Source of the DNA: a virus
IMG/VR virus record: IMGVR_UViG_3300042887_001618
Location: 1 to 33,036 of that record
Direction: 5' to 3' (one strand)
DNA length: 33,036 bases
How positions within the stretch are numbered: position 1 is the stretch's first letter; every line of letters begins with the position of its first letter. The position numbers and the translations under genes are program-made. The notes below the pieces were generated by a model. It saw nothing but the letters and a program-made list of their open reading frames with translations, did not search any database and had not been told where the DNA came from. This document shows, in pieces, positions 1-5,353 of this stretch.

Positions 1-512
1 GCCTTGAGATACATTGACCAATCAAGTCCTGATGACAGCCTTGGATCAAATGGGCACCAGTTCATCTTGGTAAGGATATCAGATCTGAGCACTCTGCCAA
101 TGCCAATTGGCTCATATTGCCGTTGTCCTTTGAGATATCCTGGCCAATGGACCAGCCTCACCTCATCAGATACATCTGCAAAGTGACAGCCAAGCATTCC
201 AATGAATGGAAAGTCATTGAGAGCATCACTGACTGATTGAATGTAATCATCAGATGCCCAGTCAGAGGAGCCCATGAATATGACTCCATCAGGATTGTAA
301 CTCTTGCAAGCCATGAATCCAGCATTCCACTTGTTGCCAAGAGGATCATTGCTGATTGATATGAACTCAACATCCAATTCATTGGCAATGTCAAGAGCTT
401 CTCTCTCATGGCCCATAATTATCGGAATGACTCCTTGCCTTATCAATCTGGAGATAGTGAGTCTGACAAGAGGAAAACGGCCAAAAACAGGGATTGGAGC
501 ACAAAGTTTCAT
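1..512 (-). CDS. Glycosyltransferase family 2-like protein, partial (variant A of the gene at 32264-32962)
   Basis: The start codon is at 512, in an ATGA overlap with the stop of the upstream gene. The reading frame runs off the window start after 170 codons, so the C-terminal third is missing here. The 170 visible residues differ from the complete copy at about 19 positions between residues 31 and 126, mostly conservative, while the ends are identical. The segment NDPLGNKWNAGF and the motif MGSSDW, in the place where GT-A enzymes carry a nucleotide-sugar or metal-binding acidic motif, suggest a sugar transferase. Family assignment is by eye. On a circular map this is not a second gene but another allele of the same gene. 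Confidence 0.7.
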   Translation of the reverse strand, partial: MKLCAPIPVFGRFPLVRLTISRLIRQGVIPIIMGHEREALDIANELDVEFISISNDPLGNKWNAGFMACKSYNPDGVIFMGSSDWASDDYIQSVSDALNDFPFIGMLGCHFADVSDEVRLVHWPGYLKGQRQYEPIGIGRVLRSDILTKMNWCPFDPRLSSGLDWSMYLK

Positions 513-586
513 GAGAGGGCTTGTATTAAGTCTTGCTTGGTTGATGTGTTTGGCATGTTGATGCCTCTCCTCTTGGCCTCTGCCTT
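1..586. repeat. Left copy of the terminal repeat (variant A)
   Basis: These bases align without a gap to 32451-33036. I counted about 45 substitutions, all between 105 and 459; 1-104 and 460-586 are identical to the other copy. The repeat reaches exactly to both ends of the window and covers the first 170 codons of a glycosyltransferase gene plus the tail of the gene upstream of it. The simplest reading is the overlap of a circular or terminally redundant genome in which two strain variants were assembled at the two ends. Confidence 0.9.
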
Positions 587-856
587 GAGTTGATTGAAGG
601 TCATGGCTGTGATTGACTCTTGCTTGACTCCAATGAAATGAATCTTAGGGCTCTTTGGTGCCATCTCAGTCAGATAATAGTTGCTGAGTTTCTGCATAGC
701 ATTTCTGATGCAAGTACCACAACCAATGTTTAGTGTACCATATCCAGCATATTTATACCATTGTGCCAGCTCTCTCTTGAGAGGAGCATCAAGAGCAAAG
801 GATCTTGTCTTGACATATCTGTCCACTTGTGTCTGGAGCTCGTTACTTATTTTCAT
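509..856 (-). CDS. Small protein with conserved CGTC segment and C-terminal HeH/SAP-like domain
   Basis: A 115-residue protein. The N-terminal part (about 1-65) carries LNIGCGTCIRNAM around residues 42-54, a segment I associate with hypothetical proteins of Bacteroidota phages. The C-terminal part (about 85-115, with LKAEAKRRGI) has the helix-extended-loop-helix look of HeH/SAP/LEM nucleic-acid-binding domains. A role in DNA binding or packaging is plausible but inferred. It overlaps the membrane-protein gene upstream by 14 bases and the glycosyltransferase start downstream by four. Its last 25 codons reappear at the right end of the window. Confidence 0.75.
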   Translation of the reverse strand: MKISNELQTQVDRYVKTRSFALDAPLKRELAQWYKYAGYGTLNIGCGTCIRNAMQKLSNYYLTEMAPKSPKIHFIGVKQESITAMTFNQLKAEAKRRGINMPNTSTKQDLIQALS

Positions 857-1052
857 AGATCAAGATTAAGTCACTGATTAGATATGAGATGAAACCAAGG
901 GCACAGAGCCTCCATTCATACATGGAAAAGATTGCCACTGTTGTCCAAAATGACATGCAGCTCTGGCAATTAAATGGCTTGATGTCTGGCATCTGAAAAG
1001 TGAGGAGAGCTCTGGCAATCCCCACTGATAAAAGAGGAATGATGTATATCAT
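843..1052 (-). CDS. Small membrane protein with CxxC motif
   Basis: A 69-residue, mostly hydrophobic protein with likely membrane segments at about 2-20 and 45-65, and a conserved-looking NCQSCMSFW segment around residues 28-36. I recognise the general type from Bacteroidota phage genomes but know of no function. It starts inside the C-terminal coding end of the sigma-like gene (83-base overlap) and ends 14 bases inside the next gene, so it is probably translated by coupling. Membrane topology is inferred from composition only. Confidence 0.7.
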   Translation of the reverse strand: MIYIIPLLSVGIARALLTFQMPDIKPFNCQSCMSFWTTVAIFSMYEWRLCALGFISYLISDLILIYENK

Positions 1053-1488
1053 ATTTGAATTTATTAATTGCTTTGTTTATAGTATCCAGGTTGATTCCTG
1101 TGAGGCCTTTGATTTCTCTGTAAGTCATGCCCATGAGTCTCATCTTGGTGATCTCTTTGCAGAACAGCTCCTCATCATTGTCAGGAGATTGCTCAAGGTA
1201 AGCATCCAGGATCTGTTGGTATTGAGTCTCATTGTACACATCCTCCTCTGCTATTTTATCAAATCCTTCTGGTATGGGCACTGATCCTCTGTACAATTGG
1301 TTGAACTTTGATTCTTTCCAGTTGTATTGGTTGTATGCCCATCTGGCAAATACACGAGGGAGATCTTGCTCTTTGATGTTGAGCTTTGCCAATAGTAGAT
1401 AGACATGGGGCACAAGGTCATGGTGAAGGTGATTTCCTCCTGTGATCTTGTTTGCGATGATATAAGCCTCTTTTTTCCAGAATTCCAC
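970..1488 (-). CDS. Sigma-factor-like regulator with C-terminal helix-turn-helix
   Basis: A 172-residue protein starting with GTG; the same frame is closed by the stop of the preceding gene just upstream, so no earlier start is available. Residues 1-50 (AYIIANKI, HHDLVPHVYLLL) resemble region 2 of ECF-like sigma factors in Bacteroidota phages. Residues about 100-145 (MRLMGMTYREIKGLTGI followed by TINKAINKFK) look like a region 4 helix-turn-helix. It may direct host RNA polymerase to later phage promoters. The last about 25 residues overlap the next gene and look like low-constraint sequence. Function is by resemblance; an HTH regulator without sigma activity is the alternative. Confidence 0.65.
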   Translation of the reverse strand: MEFWKKEAYIIANKITGGNHLHHDLVPHVYLLLAKLNIKEQDLPRVFARWAYNQYNWKESKFNQLYRGSVPIPEGFDKIAEEDVYNETQYQQILDAYLEQSPDNDEELFCKEITKMRLMGMTYREIKGLTGINLDTINKAINKFKYDIHHSSFISGDCQSSPHFSDARHQAI

Positions 1489-1497
1489 ATCACTAAG

Positions 1498-1722
1498 TTA
1501 TTGCTTTTTAACATACCAAGAAAACCATCTCTGATAAAAGTCATCATTGACATTCTTGCCAGTGAGGAATCTGTGGATCTTGGATGGATTGACAGCAAGG
1601 TCCTCGGCCAAGTGAATGGCCTTGTATCTCCTGGAAAGCCTGGAGAGAGTTTCTCGAATCATCCAGTCCTTGATACTCTCTCCATCTTTTAGGGCAATTA
1701 AAAAATGCCTTGCACTTTCCAT
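1498..1722 (-). CDS. Small helix-turn-helix-like protein
   Basis: A 74-residue basic protein. The stretch IHLAEDLAVNPSKIHRFLTG at about 36-55 looks like a helix-turn-helix, with a helix, a sharp turn at VNPS and a putative recognition helix. It overlaps the DUF3127 gene upstream by 25 bases and is followed by the sigma-like gene, so these form a small regulatory pair inside the early operon. I cannot assign a target; DNA binding is an inference from the motif. Confidence 0.6.
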   Translation of the reverse strand: MESARHFLIALKDGESIKDWMIRETLSRLSRRYKAIHLAEDLAVNPSKIHRFLTGKNVNDDFYQRWFSWYVKKQ

Positions 1723-1982
1723 GCTTCCAATGTGTTAAAATATTTGACCTCTCCTTGTGGGCTTTTCCATTCTCTGCCTTTGAGATTGAATGACACTGTA
1801 ATCTCCTCACCAACTCCAAATGGATCAATTATATCTGTTCTGTCATTGAGTAGCTCAAATGTGATGAATTGCTCATATTTGTCATCCATCACTTTGATTG
1901 TGAATGGTCTTGTTGAGAACTTCTCAGATCTCTGTTGTGTTTCTCCTTTGACATGCAAGATGCCCTTTACTTCATAACTCAT
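1698..1982 (-). CDS. DUF3127-like OB-fold protein, candidate single-strand DNA-binding protein
   Basis: A 94-residue protein with the hallmarks of the DUF3127 family: an N-terminal GILHVKGETQQ strand, a central FITFELLNDRTDIIDPF segment, and the C-terminal VSFNLKGREW followed by KYFNTLEAWKV. Members are common in Bacteroidota and their phages and are thought to adopt an OB-fold like SSB. Its place next to the exonuclease and ERF genes fits a role in protecting or presenting single strands during recombination and replication. Binding itself is inferred. Confidence 0.8.
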   Translation of the reverse strand: MSYEVKGILHVKGETQQRSEKFSTRPFTIKVMDDKYEQFITFELLNDRTDIIDPFGVGEEITVSFNLKGREWKSPQGEVKYFNTLEAWKVQGIF

Positions 1983-1984
1983 AT

Positions 1985-2623
1985 TTACTTATTTATTAAT
2001 TGTTGCATATATTGTGAATAAAACTCTGATGCATCTCTCAATCTGGATAGCATCAACTCCTCCTTCATCTCATCTCTCTCATATTGTACCACAGTGATTC
2101 TCTTGGTTGGATCAATATGAGATACCTTGTGAATATCTCTATTGTCCCAGTCACTCAAGAGCTCATCATCTGTGTCAATCATGCAAAAGATCACAAATGC
2201 TCTTGGCTTGTTGAACAGGTGCATATATCCTCTCACTTGCCATTCATAGGAATCAGCATCCTCTGGCAAGGCTGGAAAGGTCTCAAGGCTCCAGGATGTT
2301 TTGATGTCAATGATGGAATCATCAGTGATGATATCTGGATGTCCTGAGAGATATCCTTGATTCTCTCTCAATTGATTCTTGACAAAGTTGCTACCAAACC
2401 AAACTGAATTGACCAGAGCAATGGATTCCATTTCATACTTTGTGCCCTTTCTCATTTGCTTGGTCTCAACCTTGCTGGTATATCCATAGAAATTCTCTTT
2501 TGCCAATTGCTTGATGTAGCTCTTGGCTGTATCTGATAAACTCTTGGCTGTCTCTGATAAACTCTCAGACTTTTTCCTTGGATTAGTCATGAGCTTTGGT
2601 AATGATGAACATCTAAATATCAT
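1985..2623 (-). CDS. YqaJ/lambda-type recombination exonuclease (PD-(D/E)XK nuclease)
   Basis: A 212-residue protein. The nuclease core is seen as a glutamate in KYEMESI (about residue 64-66), then GHPDII (94-99) and DIKTSW (106-111), the order expected for the Mg-dependent PD-(D/E)XK exonucleases paired with phage annealing proteins. A later basic-aromatic segment around EWQVRGYMHLF also fits the family. The start overlaps the ERF gene stop as ATGA, supporting translational coupling of exonuclease and annealase. The first about 35 residues are serine- and lysine-rich and may be a linker. Confidence 0.85.
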   Translation of the reverse strand: MIFRCSSLPKLMTNPRKKSESLSETAKSLSDTAKSYIKQLAKENFYGYTSKVETKQMRKGTKYEMESIALVNSVWFGSNFVKNQLRENQGYLSGHPDIITDDSIIDIKTSWSLETFPALPEDADSYEWQVRGYMHLFNKPRAFVIFCMIDTDDELLSDWDNRDIHKVSHIDPTKRITVVQYERDEMKEELMLSRLRDASEFYSQYMQQLINK

Positions 2624-3186
2624 AACTGTGCCTCCTGTTCTGGTGTTAGTTTGTACGTTTCTTTCAATGACTCAACAGTGTATGTGCCTTTTTTAATGGC
2701 AGCAAGAGCACTTGAGAATCTCTCATCAGTTATTGATGGCAGCTCTTTCTTGCTATTTGACACCTCTTTGCCATCATCATCCACAGCTTGCAATGCCAGG
2801 ATTGCCTGTAATGTTGCCCTCCGATAGTAAGTTGTTGCACTGATCATCTTTTGTGGATCTGTAATCAATGGCAATGACAACCATGATTCAATCATCTGAC
2901 CAGAATCAATGTCAATAATCTGAGTCACAAGCACTGTGTCATGGATTGGTTGCAATAACAACAGGCCATTCTCATGCAAGATTGGCTCAACAGTCTCCAG
3001 GAGAGCATTGATATCTGCATATGATTTCTTGAAATGTGGATTCGTTGCATTCTTAACAACCTTTCCAATGCTCAGCTTTGCTCTGTGGAGCTTGCTGTAC
3101 AAACTGATTCCAGTAACTGGATCAGCTTTCTTTGCCCTCAACTTCTCTGATGTTGATGGGATGTCAAAATTTAATTGATTTTCCAT
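2620..3186 (-). CDS. erf: ERF-family single-strand annealing protein
   Basis: A 188-residue protein recognisable as the ERF superfamily: NPHFKKSYADINALL (about 49-63) followed by VEPILHENGL, and the later KMISATTYYRRATLQAIL. ERF proteins anneal complementary strands in phage recombination and genome circularisation. The C-terminal third (about 145-188) is a helical tail ending TPEQEAQL. It lies directly before the exonuclease with an ATGA overlap. Recombination between terminal repeats during replication is the likely job. Confidence 0.88.
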   Translation of the reverse strand: MENQLNFDIPSTSEKLRAKKADPVTGISLYSKLHRAKLSIGKVVKNATNPHFKKSYADINALLETVEPILHENGLLLLQPIHDTVLVTQIIDIDSGQMIESWLSLPLITDPQKMISATTYYRRATLQAILALQAVDDDGKEVSNSKKELPSITDERFSSALAAIKKGTYTVESLKETYKLTPEQEAQL

Positions 3187-3204
3187 ATATGATGTTATTA
3201 ATTT

Positions 3205-3696
3205 TTACAAATGTAATGAAAAACTTTCATACCACAATACAAAGTCATCAAAATTTCTCGCAATGTAGTATGTGCCTCCAGCTCTCTCAACATCTTGTTG
3301 ATATGCTTTCTGAGCATCTGATTGCCTGTCTGAGCCATATTTCACCTCAATCTTAACTGATCGGCCTCTGATGGTTGCTGAGATATCAGCTGTGCCCTTG
3401 GTGCCTGTTCCTGGAGTCCACTTGCCAGGGAGTTGCTTGAATGTATCACCAACTTGTATCTTGTTGCCAGCTCTGTATTGCCCTTGATTGGAGATTCTTT
3501 CAGCTTGTCCTGACATTGCCTTGATCCAAAAGATAATGCACTTGGTCAGGTTGTTGGCTGAATTATCTTTCCAGTCAGTCAATGGAATCATCTCCTCTCT
3601 CATGGATGGATATCTCTCTTTCAGTTGCTCAAGCTCAAGGGCCTTGAGTTTATCTCTGTTGGCTTTGTTCATAATCAGTGAATTTATTGAATTCAT
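3205..3696 (-). CDS. VRR-NUC-like endonuclease
   Basis: A 163-residue protein. The C-terminal half has GTADI (101-105), a strand, then KIEVKYG (115-121) and a downstream SDAQKAYQQDVERAGG segment: the layout of VRR-NUC/Holliday-resolvase-like PD-(D/E)XK nucleases, with the aspartate of GTADI and the glutamate and lysine of EVK as probable catalytic residues. The N-terminal about 60 residues are helical and charged. It overlaps the upstream small gene by 47 bases; an in-frame ATG at 3672 (residue 9) would shorten the overlap to 23. It probably processes recombination or replication intermediates. Confidence 0.8.
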   Translation of the reverse strand: MNSINSLIMNKANRDKLKALELEQLKERYPSMREEMIPLTDWKDNSANNLTKCIIFWIKAMSGQAERISNQGQYRAGNKIQVGDTFKQLPGKWTPGTGTKGTADISATIRGRSVKIEVKYGSDRQSDAQKAYQQDVERAGGTYYIARNFDDFVLWYESFSLHL

Positions 3697-3850
3697 CCTC
3701 TGTCACTCTCTTGACATCAAATTGATTTGCATTTGTTGTGCAATTAGCTACAAAGTAGTGACCTTCCTCTTTTAGCTTATCCATAATATCAAAGAGAATT
3801 GTCTCATGCATATCCTCTCCGACCTCAATAATAAAGTATTTTTTTTCCAT
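3650..3850 (-). CDS. Hypothetical 66-residue protein
   Basis: A small acidic alpha/beta protein (KYFIIEVGEDMHETILFDI, then KLKEEGHYFVANC) that I do not recognise. Its ATG is preceded by the repeated leader with core ACCTTTAAATCAGA that also stands before the 39-residue gene and the tRNA-like gene. That leader suggests it belongs to the inserted cassette to its right, although it overlaps the nuclease gene on its left. Confidence 0.6.
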   Translation of the reverse strand: MEKKYFIIEVGEDMHETILFDIMDKLKEEGHYFVANCTTNANQFDVKRVTEDEFNKFTDYEQSQQR

Positions 3851-3881
3851 CTTATTCTGATTTAAAGGTTAATAAAAAAAA

Positions 3882-4026
3882 TAGTCAGGACAGGATTCGA
3901 ACCTGTATGCGCCCTCGTATCGGAACCTTTTAATTGTTTTTTGAGTGCGCTATCCGCAATCGAAATGTTTACGCCCTTACGGGTCTACTCATTCCTACTC
4001 AGCGTCTACCATTCCGCCACCTGACT
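3882..4026 (-). tRNA. Oversized tRNA-Leu-like gene, anticodon unresolved
   Basis: On the minus strand a perfect 7-bp acceptor stem (AGTCAGG with CCTGACT, discriminator A) encloses a D-arm typical of leucine tRNAs (GTGGCGGAATGGTAGACGC) and a perfect T-arm (ACAGG TTCGAAT CCTGT at 3890-3906). The middle is about 55-60 bases too long. It contains CCCGTAAGGG, like a leucine tRNA variable arm, and TGAGT/ACTCA that could pair, but I find no good 5-bp anticodon stem with U33. It may be a degenerate or rearranged tRNA, an interrupted tRNA, or a tRNA mimic. No CCA is encoded. It is more CpG-rich than the surrounding phage core. Confidence 0.55.
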
Positions 4027-4044
4027 ATTTCATCTTATTCTGAT

Positions 4045-4164
4045 TTAAAGGTTTTTATTTCTTTTTTTAAATAATTGGTAATACCAATAGTGAATTGCTA
4101 TACAAAATCCTGAAACACTAATTGCTCCATAAACAATACAAAATCCAATATCTTCACTGCTCAT
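4045..4164 (-). CDS. 39-residue single-pass membrane protein
   Basis: An open frame of 39 codons begins at an ATG just after the repeated leader and ends with TAA inside the next copy of that leader. The product begins MSSEDIGF, has one hydrophobic stretch (about residues 6-34, rich in I, V, F, A, Y, W) and ends in a basic KKRNKN tail, which suggests a small inner-membrane protein with cytoplasmic C-terminus. The leader in front, the coherent hydrophobic pattern and the lack of another gene here support it. Function unknown; toxin-like or superinfection-exclusion peptides can look like this. Confidence 0.55.
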   Translation of the reverse strand: MSSEDIGFCIVYGAISVSGFCIAIHYWYYQLFKKRNKNL

Positions 4165-4273
4165 TCTATTCTGATTTAAAGGTTAATAACTTCCGCAATT
4201 AAAACTGCGGATAACAGTCAGCAAGTGAAATTAAAACTTCACCTGCTTTGGTGTTATGCTCAAGTGCTTGGTT
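4165..4273 (-). other. Structured spacer with two inverted repeats
   Basis: Between two cassette genes this spacer holds CCGCA/TGCGG at 4193-4210 and an imperfect pair GCAAGTGAA/TTCACCTGC at about 4221-4246. I see no gene in it. Similar hairpin-bearing, CpG-containing spacers follow the next two genes (4505-4609, 5081-5149), so the segment resembles small gene cassettes separated by structured recombination spacers. Confidence 0.5.
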
Positions 4274-4504
4274 CTATTCAAACTCCCGATTCCGTTTCAA
4301 TCCTTGCATAATCTCATAGAAAGTCATTCCGCTTAGTGCTTCGTACAACTGTTCTTGTATTTCGTGGTCTGTTTCAAATTCGCCTTCTGTACACTTGCTT
4401 CCAAGTGATGTAGAAACATGAACCTCTTTGAAAGTTCTGGTTCCTAACTTCACCTCGCATTCCCATCCATCGGGAGTTATTTTGATATTTACTTCTTTTG
4501 ACAT
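4274..4504 (-). CDS. Hypothetical 76-residue protein
   Basis: A small protein whose first half is beta-rich (VNIKITPDGWECEVKLG) and whose second half is helical and acidic (HEIQEQLYEALSGMTFYEIM). I do not recognise it. It is preceded by an AT-rich leader (ACTTTAAAATTTAAAT before ATG) that resembles the leader of the P-loop gene upstream. Its CG and CGN-arginine content is higher than in the phage core, in line with recent transfer with the rest of the cassette. Confidence 0.6.
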   Translation of the reverse strand: MSKEVNIKITPDGWECEVKLGTRTFKEVHVSTSLGSKCTEGEFETDHEIQEQLYEALSGMTFYEIMQGLKRNREFE

Positions 4505-4609
4505 TTTATTTAAATTTTAAAGTTTTACATTCTATTTTCCGCACCTAAGCATAACCACACCTTAGCGCAACTGAAGTATGCGCCAAGCTGTCTACCGTTA
4601 GTGGCAACC
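4505..4609 (-). other. CpG-rich spacer with GCGCA/TGCGC hairpin
   Basis: No gene fits here. The minus strand contains a hairpin GCGCA-9 nt-TGCGC, the motif CACTAACGG next to the stop of the P-loop gene, and GGTTATGC. The shorter spacer at 5081-5149 similarly begins with TAACG and contains inverted pieces (GGTGGGGC, ACCAC). Such TAACG-flanked, foldable intergenic pieces recall host chromosomal repeats or integron-type attC sites of Bacteroidota; that identity is only a suggestion. Confidence 0.4.
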
Positions 4610-5080
4610 TTAGACGACATTACCCACAAATTGACCACTCTTTAATTCAATGTGAAAGCATCCAGTTTGAGCCTTGCAATCATCAATCCAATTTTCCCAA
4701 TTATCAGACACTAACTGTATAAACTTTTCATTATTACCACGTTGTTTGTAGCGTTCAATGTATTCTTGTTTCAAATCCTTTGCAGGGTATATCAAAACAA
4801 AAGGCAAATTGTTTAAAACAAGTGCATCTCTTACATCTTTATGACTGCTTATAAATACCCTTGCATATCCTTCTGTAATCTTTTGTTTGATATGCTTAAT
4901 GTAATTTTCAGGGAAATTGGCTTTATCAAACTTACTACTATCACTATCTGTTGCAAATCCTTGTGGCATATAGTCAACATCTACATTACAATAGTGTGAC
5001 TTTCCAGTACCGGGAAAGGCTGCCACTAACATAGTATTGCCAATAGTGGGGCGGACATCTAAACTTGAACTTGTGTGCAT
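4610..5080 (-). CDS. P-loop NTPase, nucleotide-kinase-like
   Basis: A 156-residue protein with a clear Walker A motif, AFPGTGKS, at residues 21-28, right after a hydrophobic strand (MLVAAFPG). A strand ending FISSHKDVRDAL follows near residue 98, then FVLIYPAKDLKQEYIERYKQ, as in small phage nucleotide kinases and related P-loop proteins, where a basic helix can act as a lid. No partner gene shows its substrate. Its base composition and CG content differ from the phage core, so it is probably acquired with the cassette. Confidence 0.7.
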   Translation of the reverse strand: MHTSSSLDVRPTIGNTMLVAAFPGTGKSHYCNVDVDYMPQGFATDSDSSKFDKANFPENYIKHIKQKITEGYARVFISSHKDVRDALVLNNLPFVLIYPAKDLKQEYIERYKQRGNNEKFIQLVSDNWENWIDDCKAQTGCFHIELKSGQFVGNVV

Positions 5081-5149
5081 ATTTTAAACTTTTGGTTATA
5101 AATTAAACTTTAGTGGTATAATGCCCCACCATCGGCAATACTCGGAACG

Positions 5150-5353
5150 TTACTCTGATTTAAAGGTTTCGTTGTAGTATGTGTTAGGAATTAAATTATT
5201 TGGCACATCAATTCCATAAGCAGCACCATATACATACGCATTTTCTATCTGCTCCTTTTCCATTACTTTGGCTTGTTCAATAATATTCATTTCTTGTTCA
5301 GTTGCAAATATTTCTAATTTATCAACCAACCACTCTACTGCTGTCTGTTTCAT
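5150..5353 (-). CDS. Conserved phage hypothetical protein, 67 residues
   Basis: A small acidic helical protein that begins MKQTAVEWLVDKLEIF. I associate this opening with short hypothetical proteins that are widespread in flavobacterial phages; no function is known to me. Its ATG overlaps the primase/helicase stop as ATGA, so it is translated with that gene. Its last codons contain the same 14-base core (ACCTTTAAATCAGA) found in the leaders of the cassette genes, marking this gene as the likely right edge of the inserted segment. Confidence 0.75.
   Translation of the reverse strand: MKQTAVEWLVDKLEIFATEQEMNIIEQAKVMEKEQIENAYVYGAAYGIDVPNNLIPNTYYNETFKSE

Larger units (their letters stand above)
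3848..4189 (-). repeat. Repeated leader element, core ACCTTTAAATCAGA (three copies plus one variant)
   Basis: On the minus strand the same leader, core ACCTTTAAATCAGA followed by an A-rich stretch and ATG, occurs at about 3848-3875, 4031-4053 and 4162-4189. A fourth core copy lies at 5153-5168, inside the last codons of the 67-residue gene. The three full copies stand directly before a small gene, before the tRNA-like gene (where it gives only Met-Lys-stop) and before the 39-residue gene. It may be a mobile translation leader or a recombination patch that joins cassette genes. Confidence 0.75.

Noticed and set aside
3907-4003. Group I intron inside the tRNA-like gene
   Set aside because: The extra sequence is under 100 bases, far too short for a group I intron core.
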